Below are positions 1 through 8,443 of a stretch of 64,000 nucleotides of DNA, piece by piece. Within the stretch, counting starts at the first letter, position 1. Each line of letters begins with the position of its first letter. The DNA lies in the NCBI RefSeq assembly GCF_019972115.1, contig NZ_BPFJ01000001.1, forward strand, positions 558,001 through 622,000, in the 5' to 3' direction. Both the position numbers and the translations under genes were made by a program. The notes under the pieces were generated by a model. It made no database searches. It saw only the letters and a program-made list of their open reading frames with translations, and had not been told where the DNA came from. The DNA comes from Sulfurovum sp. TSL6. GTDB lineage: Bacteria; Campylobacterota; Campylobacteria; Campylobacterales; Sulfurovaceae.

Positions 1-1755
1 TTGCCGGCACATGGACCGGATGCTGAGACTGGTCAACAATCGCAAAGCCTTTTTCCTTATTTCGGGGTAGGTATGTTGAAAGAAGCAGGGGTGGTCGACG
101 TTAAGGTGGATACTGCAACAAAGAATGTCTATTTTTCTGATCACTTTGCAGGATTGATGGTGATCGGCAATGCGGATAATCCTTCTACTTGGCATGGAAA
201 TAAAGGGGCGGGTTCATATGACAATGATACTATGGGTACACTGGGTGATCATTGGCCAGATTATGAGTTTGTCACATCCTATGATATGACTCCGTTTATC
301 CCTACAGGGAAAGAAGAAGAGATACCGACATTTATTACCGAAACACCAATTCTTCTAGCAACAGGTGAGGTGAGTGGTCATGGAAATGTCTTTGGCTTTA
401 CCAGTACATTTGATTCAGCTAACAACGTAGCTATAGATATAGCACTTGCAGCCGGAGGGGGCGGTCTTAACTTTATGGATGTTCTCATTACCGGTGCACA
501 GTCGAGCAACTCATTTGAGGTACCAGTTCATTTTGCAACTACTGATGAGATTGGTGCAGCAGCAGATGGTTCACCTACGCAAGAGATCAATATAGGTCAT
601 GCTGAGGGACTAACCGCTTATGACAATTTACTGTTCCTTGGTGATGGACCTCATGGTATGTCAGTATGGCAGATAGCGGATGAAGAGTGTAATCCGACAG
701 ATGATGTTCATTTGGTAGCCAATACACTACAGAGTGAATATCCAGTAGGTGATATTAACCCCGCACCACATGCACATGATGTAGTATTAGACCATGCTAC
801 AAATTCAGCTCTTGTAATGTCACAAAGTCGTGGGGTACGTCGTATTGAGAACGTAGCAGTGGGTACAGTCGGTGCCCCAGTTCTACTGTACCCAAAAAAT
901 ACGGATATATATGAGCATAATGTCGATGCCGGTAATGTCGCTGATTTCCTCAGTATGCAAGACCATGCATATAGTGCAGCACTGAAAGGGCCACTTGCAT
1001 TTACTGCTGATGGCAGTAACGGTTTAACGGTGTATGATTTAAGTAAAGATCCGACTGATTCAACCAACAGTAATGGTTTTGTAGTTGCCAATATCGGTGG
1101 AGATACCAACTCTCAACCAGATCTCGGCCGTGCATCTGATGTGGCACTTTGGGATGATACAAGTACAGGTACATCGTATGCTTTTGTTGCTGCAGGAAGC
1201 AGAGGTATCGCTGTAGTTGATATTACCAATGCGCAAGAAAACAATATGAGATTAGTTAAAATTTTCGAACCAATTAAATGGGAAGATACAAAGGCTGGTA
1301 AAGCCGATGGTAAAAGTGTGGCAGTTAAGGTAGTGGGTAATCATGCATTCTTTACCTATGATAGTTTTGGAGTCGTATGTTACAGTATCGCTGATCTGAT
1401 CGCACCACTGCCTGCGGGAGTAGATCCACAGGATATCTGGACACCGGGCACTGTCGGTTATCGTCCAGAAGCTACTGCACGCTTTAAGCTCCAAAACCGC
1501 GAAATGTTTGGTCGTGCTGAATTGGCAGAATGGAGTGGAGGTGCTGCAGGTATGGATGTTGTTAGTGTCAACGGTAGATATATTTTCTATATTGCCTATG
1601 GTGATGCTGGTGTTATCAAGATAAACTGGACAAATCCAGCCACACCAGTGCTTATGGAACATGCTGATACGGTAGGATTTGCAAGTGATGTGACTGTAAT
1701 TAACGGGCATGCTTATGTTGCAGATGGTGGCGGTGGATTGGTACTGCTTAAATAG
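1..1755 (+). CDS. LVIVD-repeat protein (5' end outside window)
   Basis: This is the 3' part of a large, probably exported or surface protein; 584 residues are visible and the frame is open to the window edge, so the true start lies upstream. The sequence has repeated beta-propeller-like blades ending in motifs such as GIAVVDITN, GLTVYDLSK and GLVLLK, each preceded by an HAY/YAFVA strand. This is the LVIVD-repeat pattern, usually found in extracellular propellers of unknown ligand. Several Gly/Asp-rich loops could bind metal. No catalytic motif is recognisable. The gene ends in TAG just before a stem-loop, and no downstream partner is linked to it. The LVIVD assignment is by motif only. Confidence 0.7.
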   Translation: MPAHGPDAETGQQSQSLFPYFGVGMLKEAGVVDVKVDTATKNVYFSDHFAGLMVIGNADNPSTWHGNKGAGSYDNDTMGTLGDHWPDYEFVTSYDMTPFIPTGKEEEIPTFITETPILLATGEVSGHGNVFGFTSTFDSANNVAIDIALAAGGGGLNFMDVLITGAQSSNSFEVPVHFATTDEIGAAADGSPTQEINIGHAEGLTAYDNLLFLGDGPHGMSVWQIADEECNPTDDVHLVANTLQSEYPVGDINPAPHAHDVVLDHATNSALVMSQSRGVRRIENVAVGTVGAPVLLYPKNTDIYEHNVDAGNVADFLSMQDHAYSAALKGPLAFTADGSNGLTVYDLSKDPTDSTNSNGFVVANIGGDTNSQPDLGRASDVALWDDTSTGTSYAFVAAGSRGIAVVDITNAQENNMRLVKIFEPIKWEDTKAGKADGKSVAVKVVGNHAFFTYDSFGVVCYSIADLIAPLPAGVDPQDIWTPGTVGYRPEATARFKLQNREMFGRAELAEWSGGAAGMDVVSVNGRYIFYIAYGDAGVIKINWTNPATPVLMEHADTVGFASDVTVINGHAYVADGGGGLVLLK

Positions 1756-1789
1756 AGTACTTAATACTTCTCTTTTTGGAGAAAAAGAT

Positions 1790-1815
1790 GGTACCTTCTC
1801 TCTTCTGAAGGTACC
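1790..1815 (+). terminator. Stem-loop after the LVIVD-repeat gene
   Basis: A perfect 9-bp inverted repeat (GGTACCTTC / GAAGGTACC) with an 8-nt loop lies about 35 bp after the stop codon. There is no clear T-run after it, so it may be a weak terminator or only a 3'-end stabiliser. Confidence 0.4.
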
Positions 1816-2016
1816 CCTTATACAATCTTAATGATTTATAGATATATAAACACTTCTCTATAATATAATTACTCATACTTCTTTTCTTTAAAAACATTCA
1901 CTTTACTTGTTTATATTACAAAATAACAAATCTTCATACTACATGGAAATGATAAGAAGAAGCAAGTAGTGGCAAACTTTATTAATGATAAACTACACAA
2001 AAAAAGGATCCTCTAT

Positions 2017-2095
2017 ATGCAAGATAAATATGTAGCAGATATAGGGATTTTGGTAAATTTCAGCTTTTTCGATATCTGTTCAACCATGACAGATA
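2017..2095 (+). pseudogene. 5' relic of a second copy of the gene at 5286
   Basis: From the ATG at 2017 the first eight codons are identical in product to the intact gene at 5286 (MQDKYVAD). The match continues at the DNA level through the stretch corresponding to FQLFRYLFNH. One base is missing after codon 8, which breaks the frame, and similarity ends near 2095. The similarity also extends upstream through the ribosome binding site (about 1981-2016 against 5250-5285), so the copy included its leader. What remains is a frameshifted, truncated duplicate. Confidence 0.8.
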
Positions 2096-2106
2096 AGAGG
2101 AACAAT

Positions 2107-2300
2107 CTAACCACTTGCAGCTCCTCCAACTTTGGCAGCTAGAATGATAGAATCACGTTCTTTTGTATTCATCCACTCTTCCGTGATACCTACAAGTTTT
2201 GCATCGGTGGAATAGGGTAGAGTTCTTCATTGTCATAGAAGTTCACTCCATGATTAATAGATATTTCCCATGATAGTAAATGCTTCCTTCATGTCACTAA
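2107..2300 (-). pseudogene. Aldo/keto reductase relic
   Basis: Read on the minus strand, separate frames give INHGVNFYDNEELYPIPP followed by LVGITEEWMNTKERD and then SIILAAKVGG. This resembles the N-terminal third of Tas-type aldo/keto reductases (the G-x-N-F-x-D-T-A-E-x-Y-P strand and helix, then the I-I-L-A-T-K-V strand). A stop, at least one frame change and missing sequence between the blocks show it is degraded, and the catalytic DTAE is already altered to DNEE. The family call rests on pattern memory. Confidence 0.6.
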
Positions 2301-2405
2301 CATATCATAATATGGTAATTAGATTAACTACTTAATAAGAGACTTATTTTACTTTAAGTAATAATATGAGATTATATAAAAGTATAAATATAAATCCCGC
2401 TATTC

Positions 2406-2441
2406 AATTAGTCTGTTCTAATTTATACAAATTTTGTATAA
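2406..2441 (+). promoter_or_regulatory. Two adjacent inverted repeats before the peptide gene
   Basis: AATTAG/CTAATT (2406-2423) is followed directly by the perfect 19-nt palindrome TTATACAAATTTTGTATAA (2423-2441). The right end of the palindrome touches the ribosome binding site AAGGGG (2440-2445) of the small peptide gene. It could be a repressor operator or an RNA hairpin that limits access to the ribosome binding site. The symmetry is seen directly; the role is inference. Confidence 0.5.
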
Positions 2442-2451
2442 GGGGTATATT

Positions 2452-2721
2452 ATGTCTAATAAATTAAACAAAAAGACAGAAACCGATGTAACTATTGATT
2501 TAGAAAAACGTAAGTTTATCGGTAAGTGTGGAAAGTACGCAGTAGGTGCAGGTATGGCAACATTAATGATGCCAACAGTTTCTTCTGCCATATCTTCATG
2601 TAATAATGGTTGGGGTAACGGTGATCAATGTGCGCCTGGTAATTCTCTTCCAAACAATAATGCAGAGAATAATACTTTTGGGACTACTCAGCAAAATTTT
2701 GGTGATCCAAACCCGAACTAA
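2452..2721 (+). CDS. Small peptide with Tat-like leader; candidate substrate of the kinase/NTase cassette
   Basis: This encodes 89 residues. The ATG at 2452 is chosen because AAGGGG lies 6 nt upstream; an in-frame TTG at 2434 has no ribosome binding site. Residues about 1-18 are charged and polar. Then KRKFIGK, a Tat-like motif with KR in place of RR, leads into a small-residue hydrophobic segment ending SSA, a plausible signal-peptidase site. The remaining ~40 residues are rich in Asn, Gly, Pro and Gln, with two cysteines (SSCNNGWGNGDQC) and an NFGDPNPN tail. No known family is recognised. A terminator-like hairpin separates it from the downstream PqqD/kinase and nucleotidyltransferase genes. 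That is the arrangement expected for a highly expressed precursor followed by its modifying enzymes, so a modified exported peptide is the working hypothesis. It could equally be a small structural Tat substrate. Confidence 0.65.
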   Translation: MSNKLNKKTETDVTIDLEKRKFIGKCGKYAVGAGMATLMMPTVSSAISSCNNGWGNGDQCAPGNSLPNNNAENNTFGTTQQNFGDPNPN

Positions 2722-2728
2722 AATATCT

Positions 2729-2766
2729 AAAAACCATATCAGTCCAAGACTGACTATGGTTTTTTA
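2729..2766 (+). terminator. Intrinsic terminator/attenuator between peptide and kinase genes
   Basis: AAAAACCATA-T-CAGTC pairs with GACTG-AC-TATGGTTTTTT across a 3-nt loop, giving about 14 bp with a small bulge and ending in six T residues. It starts 7 nt after the peptide stop codon. Partial read-through would give a high peptide-to-enzyme ratio. Confidence 0.75.
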
Positions 2767-2836
2767 CGCAACATAAATCAAGTAAAATTGATAAATATTT
2801 TTCTCCTTCTTAATTTTCTGAAAATATGGATAATGT

Positions 2837-3979
2837 ATGATTAAAAAGCATGATACTACAAAACTGCTACTGAATTCTAAAAAACTACATGCATTTGCCA
2901 TAGAGGAGAGCCTGTTTGTATATTCTGATGAGACTCAAAATGTTTATGGATTTGAAAAAGGTAGCGCTGCACTGTTTCTACAGATAGATGAACTGATACC
3001 TCATTATACGGTAGAAGAAATCGCTAAGAAGTTTCTGGATGTAGATACTGATTTAGTGCAACAAATGTGTGATCTTACTTCAGGAAAAGAAACAGCTGTT
3101 GAAGTAGAGTATGAATCCGATATTGAATTTGGAACATATATTAATGATGATTTGATTAGAAAACATTATCAGGTAGATGACATTGTATATGCTATACATT
3201 ACCCTAATGATATGTTTTATAAGCGACTACACCCTGTGTTTGAATACCTTTATGTAGATAACCCTGAGGGGAAGCATATTGTATCAGTTGACTTTTGCAA
3301 ATCCGATGACCTGTGGGAAGTCCACTGGAACAATACTCCTCTAGGGATGGCCATGCCTGAAAAGAAGTTAGCTACTTTTCTTCAGGAAAAGATGATGATA
3401 TGTACTTACCAGTCAAAACGCTATCTTATTGCTTTGCATGCAGGGGCTGTAGAAAAAAATGGCAATGTAATCATCATGCCAGCAGTGTCAGAATCAGGTA
3501 AAACAACATTAACTGCGACATTGCTTTACCATGGATTCCACCTTTTTAGTGATGAAGTTACTACACTGGATTATAATGGCTTTGTTCTTCCTCTGCCTTT
3601 TTGCATGAATATCAAAGAAGGCAGTTGGAAGATACTCTCAGAGATGTATCCTTACCTTATAGATGGTGATAAATACAGTCGATTTGATGGGCAGAATATC
3701 CGTTTCATTCCTCCTGTAAATATGTACTTGGGGCGGCAAAAAGCCAGTCACATTATTTTTCCAAAATACATACCTAATTCAGAAACTACCCTTACAGAAA
3801 TTGGTGCAAAAGATGCTCTTGAAAAAATTAAAGATGCTGGTTATCAGGTTCAGGAAAATATGGATAGAGAGAAATTTGAATTGATCTTAAAGTATCTTGT
3901 TTCTCTACCAAAGTATACGTTAGTTTATTCAAATTTAGATGAAGCCATAGACATGATTAATACATTGCTGGAAATGTAA
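2837..3979 (+). CDS. PqqD-like domain fused to HPr kinase-like domain
   Basis: This is a 380-residue protein. Residues about 8-80 look like a PqqD/RRE peptide-recognition fold (VYGFEKGSAALFLQID, then TVEEIAKKF). From about residue 195 it resembles HPr kinase-like (HprK-related) proteins: LHAGAV corresponds to the HxxG catalytic region and VSESGKTT to the P-loop, followed by FSDEVTTLD. The usual first Gly of the P-loop is Ala here. Related kinases phosphorylate the C-terminus of lasso peptides (paeninodin type), and PqqD-related plus HprK-related genes form a set I recall as the HPr-rel-A system. Here both functions sit in one chain. The stop codon overlaps the start of the next gene (TAATG), so the two are translationally coupled. 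Peptide phosphorylation is inferred, not shown. Confidence 0.75.
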   Translation: MIKKHDTTKLLLNSKKLHAFAIEESLFVYSDETQNVYGFEKGSAALFLQIDELIPHYTVEEIAKKFLDVDTDLVQQMCDLTSGKETAVEVEYESDIEFGTYINDDLIRKHYQVDDIVYAIHYPNDMFYKRLHPVFEYLYVDNPEGKHIVSVDFCKSDDLWEVHWNNTPLGMAMPEKKLATFLQEKMMICTYQSKRYLIALHAGAVEKNGNVIIMPAVSESGKTTLTATLLYHGFHLFSDEVTTLDYNGFVLPLPFCMNIKEGSWKILSEMYPYLIDGDKYSRFDGQNIRFIPPVNMYLGRQKASHIIFPKYIPNSETTLTEIGAKDALEKIKDAGYQVQENMDREKFELILKYLVSLPKYTLVYSNLDEAIDMINTLLEM

Positions 3980-5094
3980 TGTTAGCTAATACAAATATTA
4001 GAATAGAAAGTCTGATTACACTATGTGAAATTATCTCACTGTCTGGGGATAAAGAAAAAATCAAGCAAAAAATCCTCTCTGATTCTATAGACTGGCTATG
4101 TGTTATTGAAATTGCCAATAGATATTTTCTTACCGCAGCACTTTATTACAGTCTCTTGGATCAAGATATGTTAAAATTTATAAATGATGAAGAGTTGTTA
4201 GCCTATTTGGAACAAATATATACCATTAACTTACATAGAAATCAAAGTATTATCGAACAATCAAAAGAGATTACGCAAATTTTATTGAAAAAAGGTATTA
4301 AACCCGTATTTTTAAAAGGTACTGCCTCTCTATTACAAAAAGATTATAAAGATGAGGGAATGCGATTTTTATCAGATATTGACTTTTGTGTTTTTGAAAA
4401 AGACTTTCTACAGACAAAAAAGCAGTTACTTTCTTTTGGATATATACCTAATATGAATGATCCAGGAATTAAAGATATTGAAAAACATCATCACTGGTGG
4501 CCTATGTATCATCCAAATTGGGAAGTGAGTATAGAAACACATAGGTCTATTTTGACATATCCTTACTCTCACTTAATTGAGTGTAAGGATGACAATTGTC
4601 AAAATGCTACTTATTATCCTAATATGACTATTCTTTCACCGACTTTTCGTTTGATCCATACATATATACATAGTGATATAGTTGATAGAAGTTATGCATT
4701 TAAGACAATGGATCTACGCCAATTGTATGAAATGTCTAGAGTCATTGATAAGTATAGATCAGAAATAGATTGGAGATATATAGAAGAATTTTTTAAAACA
4801 CATAATATTTTGAGTAGATTTAATAATAGACTTTATCTTATTAAAATACTTTTCAAAGTGCATTCACCTATATTAATAGAGAATAGAAAGTGTAAATTAC
4901 ATTTATCTGTACTCTTTATATTTTTTAAATATCCCCATACATTTATAATCAATAAATATAGGAATTTTCAACTTTTGCGTTTTAAGCTATCTTATAGGAA
5001 AATACGTCAGCGATATGGTGTATCAACCAAAACGGAATATATTTATTATGCATCTAAGATATTGAGAAATCATATTTTTGCAAAATTAAGGTAA
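3979..5094 (+). CDS. Nucleotidyltransferase family protein (NTP_transf_5-like)
   Basis: This is a 371-residue protein whose start overlaps the kinase stop codon by one base. Residues about 110-145 carry the family signature: KPVFLKGTASLL followed by RFLSDIDFCVF, where DID supplies the metal-binding acidic pair of the polymerase-beta-like fold. A HHHWWPMYH segment and ETHRSIL follow. Members of this family often sit beside HprK-like kinases in peptide-maturation clusters, including lasso peptide loci, with a poorly defined role. The C-terminal ~100 residues are very AT-rich and basic. It probably transfers a nucleotide or other group to the peptide or to the kinase product; the substrate is unknown. 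Confidence 0.75.
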   Translation: MLANTNIRIESLITLCEIISLSGDKEKIKQKILSDSIDWLCVIEIANRYFLTAALYYSLLDQDMLKFINDEELLAYLEQIYTINLHRNQSIIEQSKEITQILLKKGIKPVFLKGTASLLQKDYKDEGMRFLSDIDFCVFEKDFLQTKKQLLSFGYIPNMNDPGIKDIEKHHHWWPMYHPNWEVSIETHRSILTYPYSHLIECKDDNCQNATYYPNMTILSPTFRLIHTYIHSDIVDRSYAFKTMDLRQLYEMSRVIDKYRSEIDWRYIEEFFKTHNILSRFNNRLYLIKILFKVHSPILIENRKCKLHLSVLFIFFKYPHTFIINKYRNFQLLRFKLSYRKIRQRYGVSTKTEYIYYASKILRNHIFAKLR

Positions 5095-5285
5095 TAGAGA
5101 AATCTATTTATTCTATTTTTAAATAATAAAAAATCTAGAAACTACTTTTACTTTTTAGTTTATGCATAAATACATTAGAGATGAACAGGTCAGTAATACA
5201 ACGTTTTTTATAAAAAGTATCTAAAGTATTCCAAGTCGCAGTCAATTTTAATCATGATAAACTACGCTTAAAAAGGACCCTCTGT

Positions 5286-6053
5286 ATGCAAGATAAATAT
5301 GTAGCAGATGTTGGGGACTTTGGAAAGTTCCAGCTTTTTCGTTATCTTTTCAACCATAATGAGAGTCCTATGCATGGAAAAGCACTTGCGCAGATATGGT
5401 ATATGCATGAAGGTGAGGGTGAAGAGAACAACGATGGACGTCATATCGACTATTTTGAACGGGTTATGGGCAGTGATGTATATCTGGAAGAATCACTACA
5501 AAGCCTCATCATGGGAGAGAAACGTAAAGTGACATCACTAGAATCGTTAAAACTTCTTCAAAATGCAAAGTTTTTTTATGAAAAAGTACCTGGCTCTTTA
5601 GAAGAGCGTTATCATTGGTTCAAGAGGGCCCTCACATTTTCACACAAAGCGCAAGTCGTTGCTGTGGCACCGGATAATGGCATGGCACTCAAGTGTAATA
5701 GGGGAGCACAATGTTTTGATTTTCTTACACTGGAACAGGACTACACACAAAAACACTATCCGCATAAATATATTTTTGCCGAGGAAGTAAGTCATTTTTA
5801 TCGGTTACCGCATTTGGAAGTGTGTATCGTCTACCAGCATTTGAACCGCTGTTTTGCACATAATGGGCAGATAGAGTCACTCTTAAGTGATTTGAAAAAA
5901 GAGTATTTTCATGTGATAGCGATAAAACACAAGCCATACTCACCACGTGCTTTTTTCTTCTTATGCAAATCAGAAGTGATCAAAGAGAGTCTAGCAATGA
6001 GACTTGAGAGGTTTGTAAAGGATTTTACTGAATTTTGGGAACTCTTTAGATAG
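5286..6053 (+). CDS. Conserved protein of unknown function with PDNG motif
   Basis: This is a 255-residue soluble protein starting MQDKYVADVGDFGKFQ. It belongs to a family I recall as widespread hypothetical proteins with a KY-x-x-D-x-GDFGK-x-x-LLR start, a central D-P-D-N-G motif (here APDNGMAL) and a V-x-YQHL-x-R motif (here CIVYQHLNR). The fold may be Rossmann-like and methyltransferase-related, but no cofactor motif is certain. The ATG is preceded by AAAAGGAC. A broken 5' copy with the same leader lies at 2017. Its 3' end overlaps the convergent diguanylate cyclase gene by 8 bp. Function is unknown. Confidence 0.7.
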   Translation: MQDKYVADVGDFGKFQLFRYLFNHNESPMHGKALAQIWYMHEGEGEENNDGRHIDYFERVMGSDVYLEESLQSLIMGEKRKVTSLESLKLLQNAKFFYEKVPGSLEERYHWFKRALTFSHKAQVVAVAPDNGMALKCNRGAQCFDFLTLEQDYTQKHYPHKYIFAEEVSHFYRLPHLEVCIVYQHLNRCFAHNGQIESLLSDLKKEYFHVIAIKHKPYSPRAFFFLCKSEVIKESLAMRLERFVKDFTEFWELFR

Positions 6054-7185
6054 AGTAATTCGGTACATTATTGTCTATTATTGAATTTGGACAATGTAGG
6101 TCATCGTTTGAGGATCCAACATAACAAGTTTTATTCCGTCCTTCTTCTTTCGCTTTATAAAGTGCCATATCGGCACGTGAAAAAATATTCTCAAATGCGG
6201 TATCTGTTTTTCTATTTTCACTGATACCAATGGAGATTGTCACACGAATATCCTGTCCTTCATACGTCATAAAATCGTTTTCGATCTCTTTACGAATTTG
6301 TTCAGCCAGGATATACGCATCTGCACTGCTGACCTGAGATAAAAGTATTCCGAACTCTTCACCACCAATACGGGCAAAAATATCACTTTTGTTTAAGATC
6401 CTTTCCAGTGTTTCAACAAAACGCTTCAATAATTGATCACCCGCCTGATGACCATACGTATCATTGACCTTTTTAAAGTGGTCTAGATCAAGCAGCAAAA
6501 GAGTTAAACAGAATTCATTTTTCTGTGCAGTTTGGAAATAGCGTTCAGAGATCTCATTGAACATACGTCTATTCATGATCCCTGTTAAATAATCGGTCGA
6601 TGCCAAGAGACTTAAACTACTGTTTTGCTGCTTTAAACTGTTTTCGTAATCAGTGATCTTATTGGTATAGATAGAAGATAAAAAGCTTCCTATGATAAGA
6701 CCTAAGATACCAGAGTTTATGGCTACTTGTGAAAGCTGCATGTCAACAAAGAAATTGACGGTGAGTATAACGACTATAGAAGCAAGTGTGAAAAATAAAC
6801 CACTCATTTTACCACTGATCATATAAGCAACAAAAACCAAAAGATAAAACCAGATCATTCTAAATTCATCCTGCGGTACAAAAATAAGTGAGGAGGTAAA
6901 AGTGATCAATGAGATGATCAGTAGGGCATATGCTGTCAGGTTATAATTTGTTTTAGATGATCGTAGAAAAAAGATGAGCATGATCGTCAGGAAACTGTAA
7001 ACATAATTCACTTTAGAGTGTATAGGTCCTATATCATTAATACTTAGATCACTGAGTAAACCAAAAAGTGCAGAAAAAAAAGCAACAATAATAAAAATAG
7101 AATTCAGCATTTTAAATTTAAACTGAAGAAGATTTTCATCATCGGTAAACTTAAATCCACTATGTAAAAAATTGTTTATATTCAT
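6046..7185 (-). CDS. Membrane-bound diguanylate cyclase (GGDEF)
   Basis: This enzyme should make cyclic di-GMP from two GTP at the inner face of the membrane. The start at 7185 is chosen because AAGGGAAGAG lies 8 nt upstream, giving 379 residues. Residues about 20-190 hold roughly six hydrophobic segments forming a sensor of no recognised family. A GGDEF domain follows: DYLTGIMNRR, LLLDLDHFKKVNDTYGHQAGD and the active site GGEEF. The inhibitory RxxD site is absent (NKSD at the equivalent position), so classical product inhibition is not expected. It ends ALYKAKEEGRN, as in active cyclases. Confidence 0.92.
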   Translation of the reverse strand: MNINNFLHSGFKFTDDENLLQFKFKMLNSIFIIVAFFSALFGLLSDLSINDIGPIHSKVNYVYSFLTIMLIFFLRSSKTNYNLTAYALLIISLITFTSSLIFVPQDEFRMIWFYLLVFVAYMISGKMSGLFFTLASIVVILTVNFFVDMQLSQVAINSGILGLIIGSFLSSIYTNKITDYENSLKQQNSSLSLLASTDYLTGIMNRRMFNEISERYFQTAQKNEFCLTLLLLDLDHFKKVNDTYGHQAGDQLLKRFVETLERILNKSDIFARIGGEEFGILLSQVSSADAYILAEQIRKEIENDFMTYEGQDIRVTISIGISENRKTDTAFENIFSRADMALYKAKEEGRNKTCYVGSSNDDLHCPNSIIDNNVPNYSI

Positions 7186-7310
7186 ATATTTTTCTCTTCC
7201 CTTATGAATCATAGCATATTTGATATAAAGTTATCTACCAGTCTAACTCTTTCATCGTTTAGCTATAAACCATTAACCTTATTAGACTATGATATATAAA
7301 AGGATATTTA

Positions 7311-7751
7311 ATGCATAAACAAAACTTTATAACACTTACACTTATCATTTCAGGACTGGCTTTAAATCCAGTAATGGCAAATGCTGTACTTACGACAGTT
7401 TCACAGAGTCAAAACATAAATGACTCTGTGTCGTCTGGTATTTCTTCTTTATTATATAGTAGGGGGTTAGAGAAAGATGCAGCAGATGAAATCTCTGAAA
7501 ACTTTGTGAGTGAAGAAGATGAAGAGTTGCTTGCAAGACTGATACAAGATCTTGACAGGGCAAATATTGTAAGTAGAAAAGAAGTTTTGGAGTACTTAAG
7601 TACAAAAGCGCTGCATAAACAAAATGTAGATTTTGATTCATATGATCATCTCGTAGGTATGGTTTCAAAGATCAAACAAAAATCTTTAGACAGTAAGACA
7701 TTAAAACAACTTCAGATTATTGCATCAAGTAATAAACAGTTATTTGTGTAG
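7311..7751 (+). CDS. Exported protein of unknown function
   Basis: This is a 146-residue protein with a clear signal peptide (hydrophobic residues 6-18, likely cleavage after VMANA) and a helical, acidic mature part with no recognised domain. AAAAGGA lies 8 nt before the ATG. There is no operon partner; the next gene on this strand begins after a 739-bp AT-rich spacer. Function is unknown. Confidence 0.6.
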   Translation: MHKQNFITLTLIISGLALNPVMANAVLTTVSQSQNINDSVSSGISSLLYSRGLEKDAADEISENFVSEEDEELLARLIQDLDRANIVSRKEVLEYLSTKALHKQNVDFDSYDHLVGMVSKIKQKSLDSKTLKQLQIIASSNKQLFV

Positions 7752-8325
7752 AGATACACAAATAATGTAGTAAAAGTATGAATAATAACTTACCGGTTAA
7801 CATAATATAAATTCTATTAAAAAAGTCAATCTCTTCTCTTTTGTGTATTTGTATCTACGTTCAAACCATTTTGAAAAACAAAAAATAGCAAAAAATCCCC
7901 CTTTGATAAAAACGGCATAACATTCTATAGTTATTGTCTTGTTGTAAAAAATGAAAAAAATACACAAATCATAATTGAACAAAAAACGTCTTGTTGAAAT
8001 TTTTAGTTTACTGTGAACGTTTTCAAAACTGATTTGGAATCTATAAAAAACAATTGATTGTTTTTTGTTTGATCTGCATTAAAAACATTTTTGCTGCATA
8101 AGTAAAAATCAAATATTGGTTTCAAATGGAGAAAAAATATATCTGTCTATTGTTTTCATGATTTGGTTTTCCTGCATAAGATCAAAAAAGATAAGAAACA
8201 GAGAGAATAATTATATTTATTAGTATTAAATTAGACTTTTCGTACATTACCCTATCACATGAAAAACAAACAATGACTTAAATTTAATGTAGAGCCCGTC
8301 AGAACGTGTGTATAGTGATATCATG
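7752..8325. other. AT-rich intergenic region, no gene seen
   Basis: This is a very AT-rich spacer of about 570 bp between the exported protein gene and the TetR operator array. A 61-codon minus-strand frame here has no ribosome binding site and no recognisable protein character. I see no RNA gene. Confidence 0.5.
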
Positions 8326-8339
8326 TGAACATTTGTTCA
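8326..8339 (+). promoter_or_regulatory. TetR-type operator 1
   Basis: TGAACATTTGTTCA: perfect 6-bp arms around a 2-bp centre. It is the first of four such sites, and its start is exactly 42 bp before site 2. Confidence 0.75.
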
Positions 8340-8367
8340 TTCGTTATATTCTAATACTCTAAATAAA

Positions 8368-8381
8368 TGAACATATGTTCT
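8368..8381 (+). promoter_or_regulatory. TetR-type operator 2
   Basis: TGAACATATGTTCT: the same dyad with one end mismatch, 42 bp from both neighbouring sites. Confidence 0.75.
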
Positions 8382-8409
8382 TAAAACAAATTTCATAAAA
8401 TAAAATAAA

Positions 8410-8423
8410 AGAACAAGTGTTCA
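8410..8423 (+). promoter_or_regulatory. TetR-type operator 3
   Basis: AGAACAAGTGTTCA: the same dyad with one end mismatch, 42 bp from both neighbouring sites. Confidence 0.75.
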
Positions 8424-8443
8424 TAATATTGAAAAAGAGTCAC

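Noticed and set aside
7797-7982. 61-codon minus-strand frame in the AT-rich spacer
   Set aside because: No ribosome binding site and a composition expected from AT-rich DNA; no recognisable protein features.
8024-8035. Fifth TetR-like half site (TGAACGTTTTCA)
   Set aside because: The right arm lacks TGTTCA and it is out of phase with the 42-bp series.
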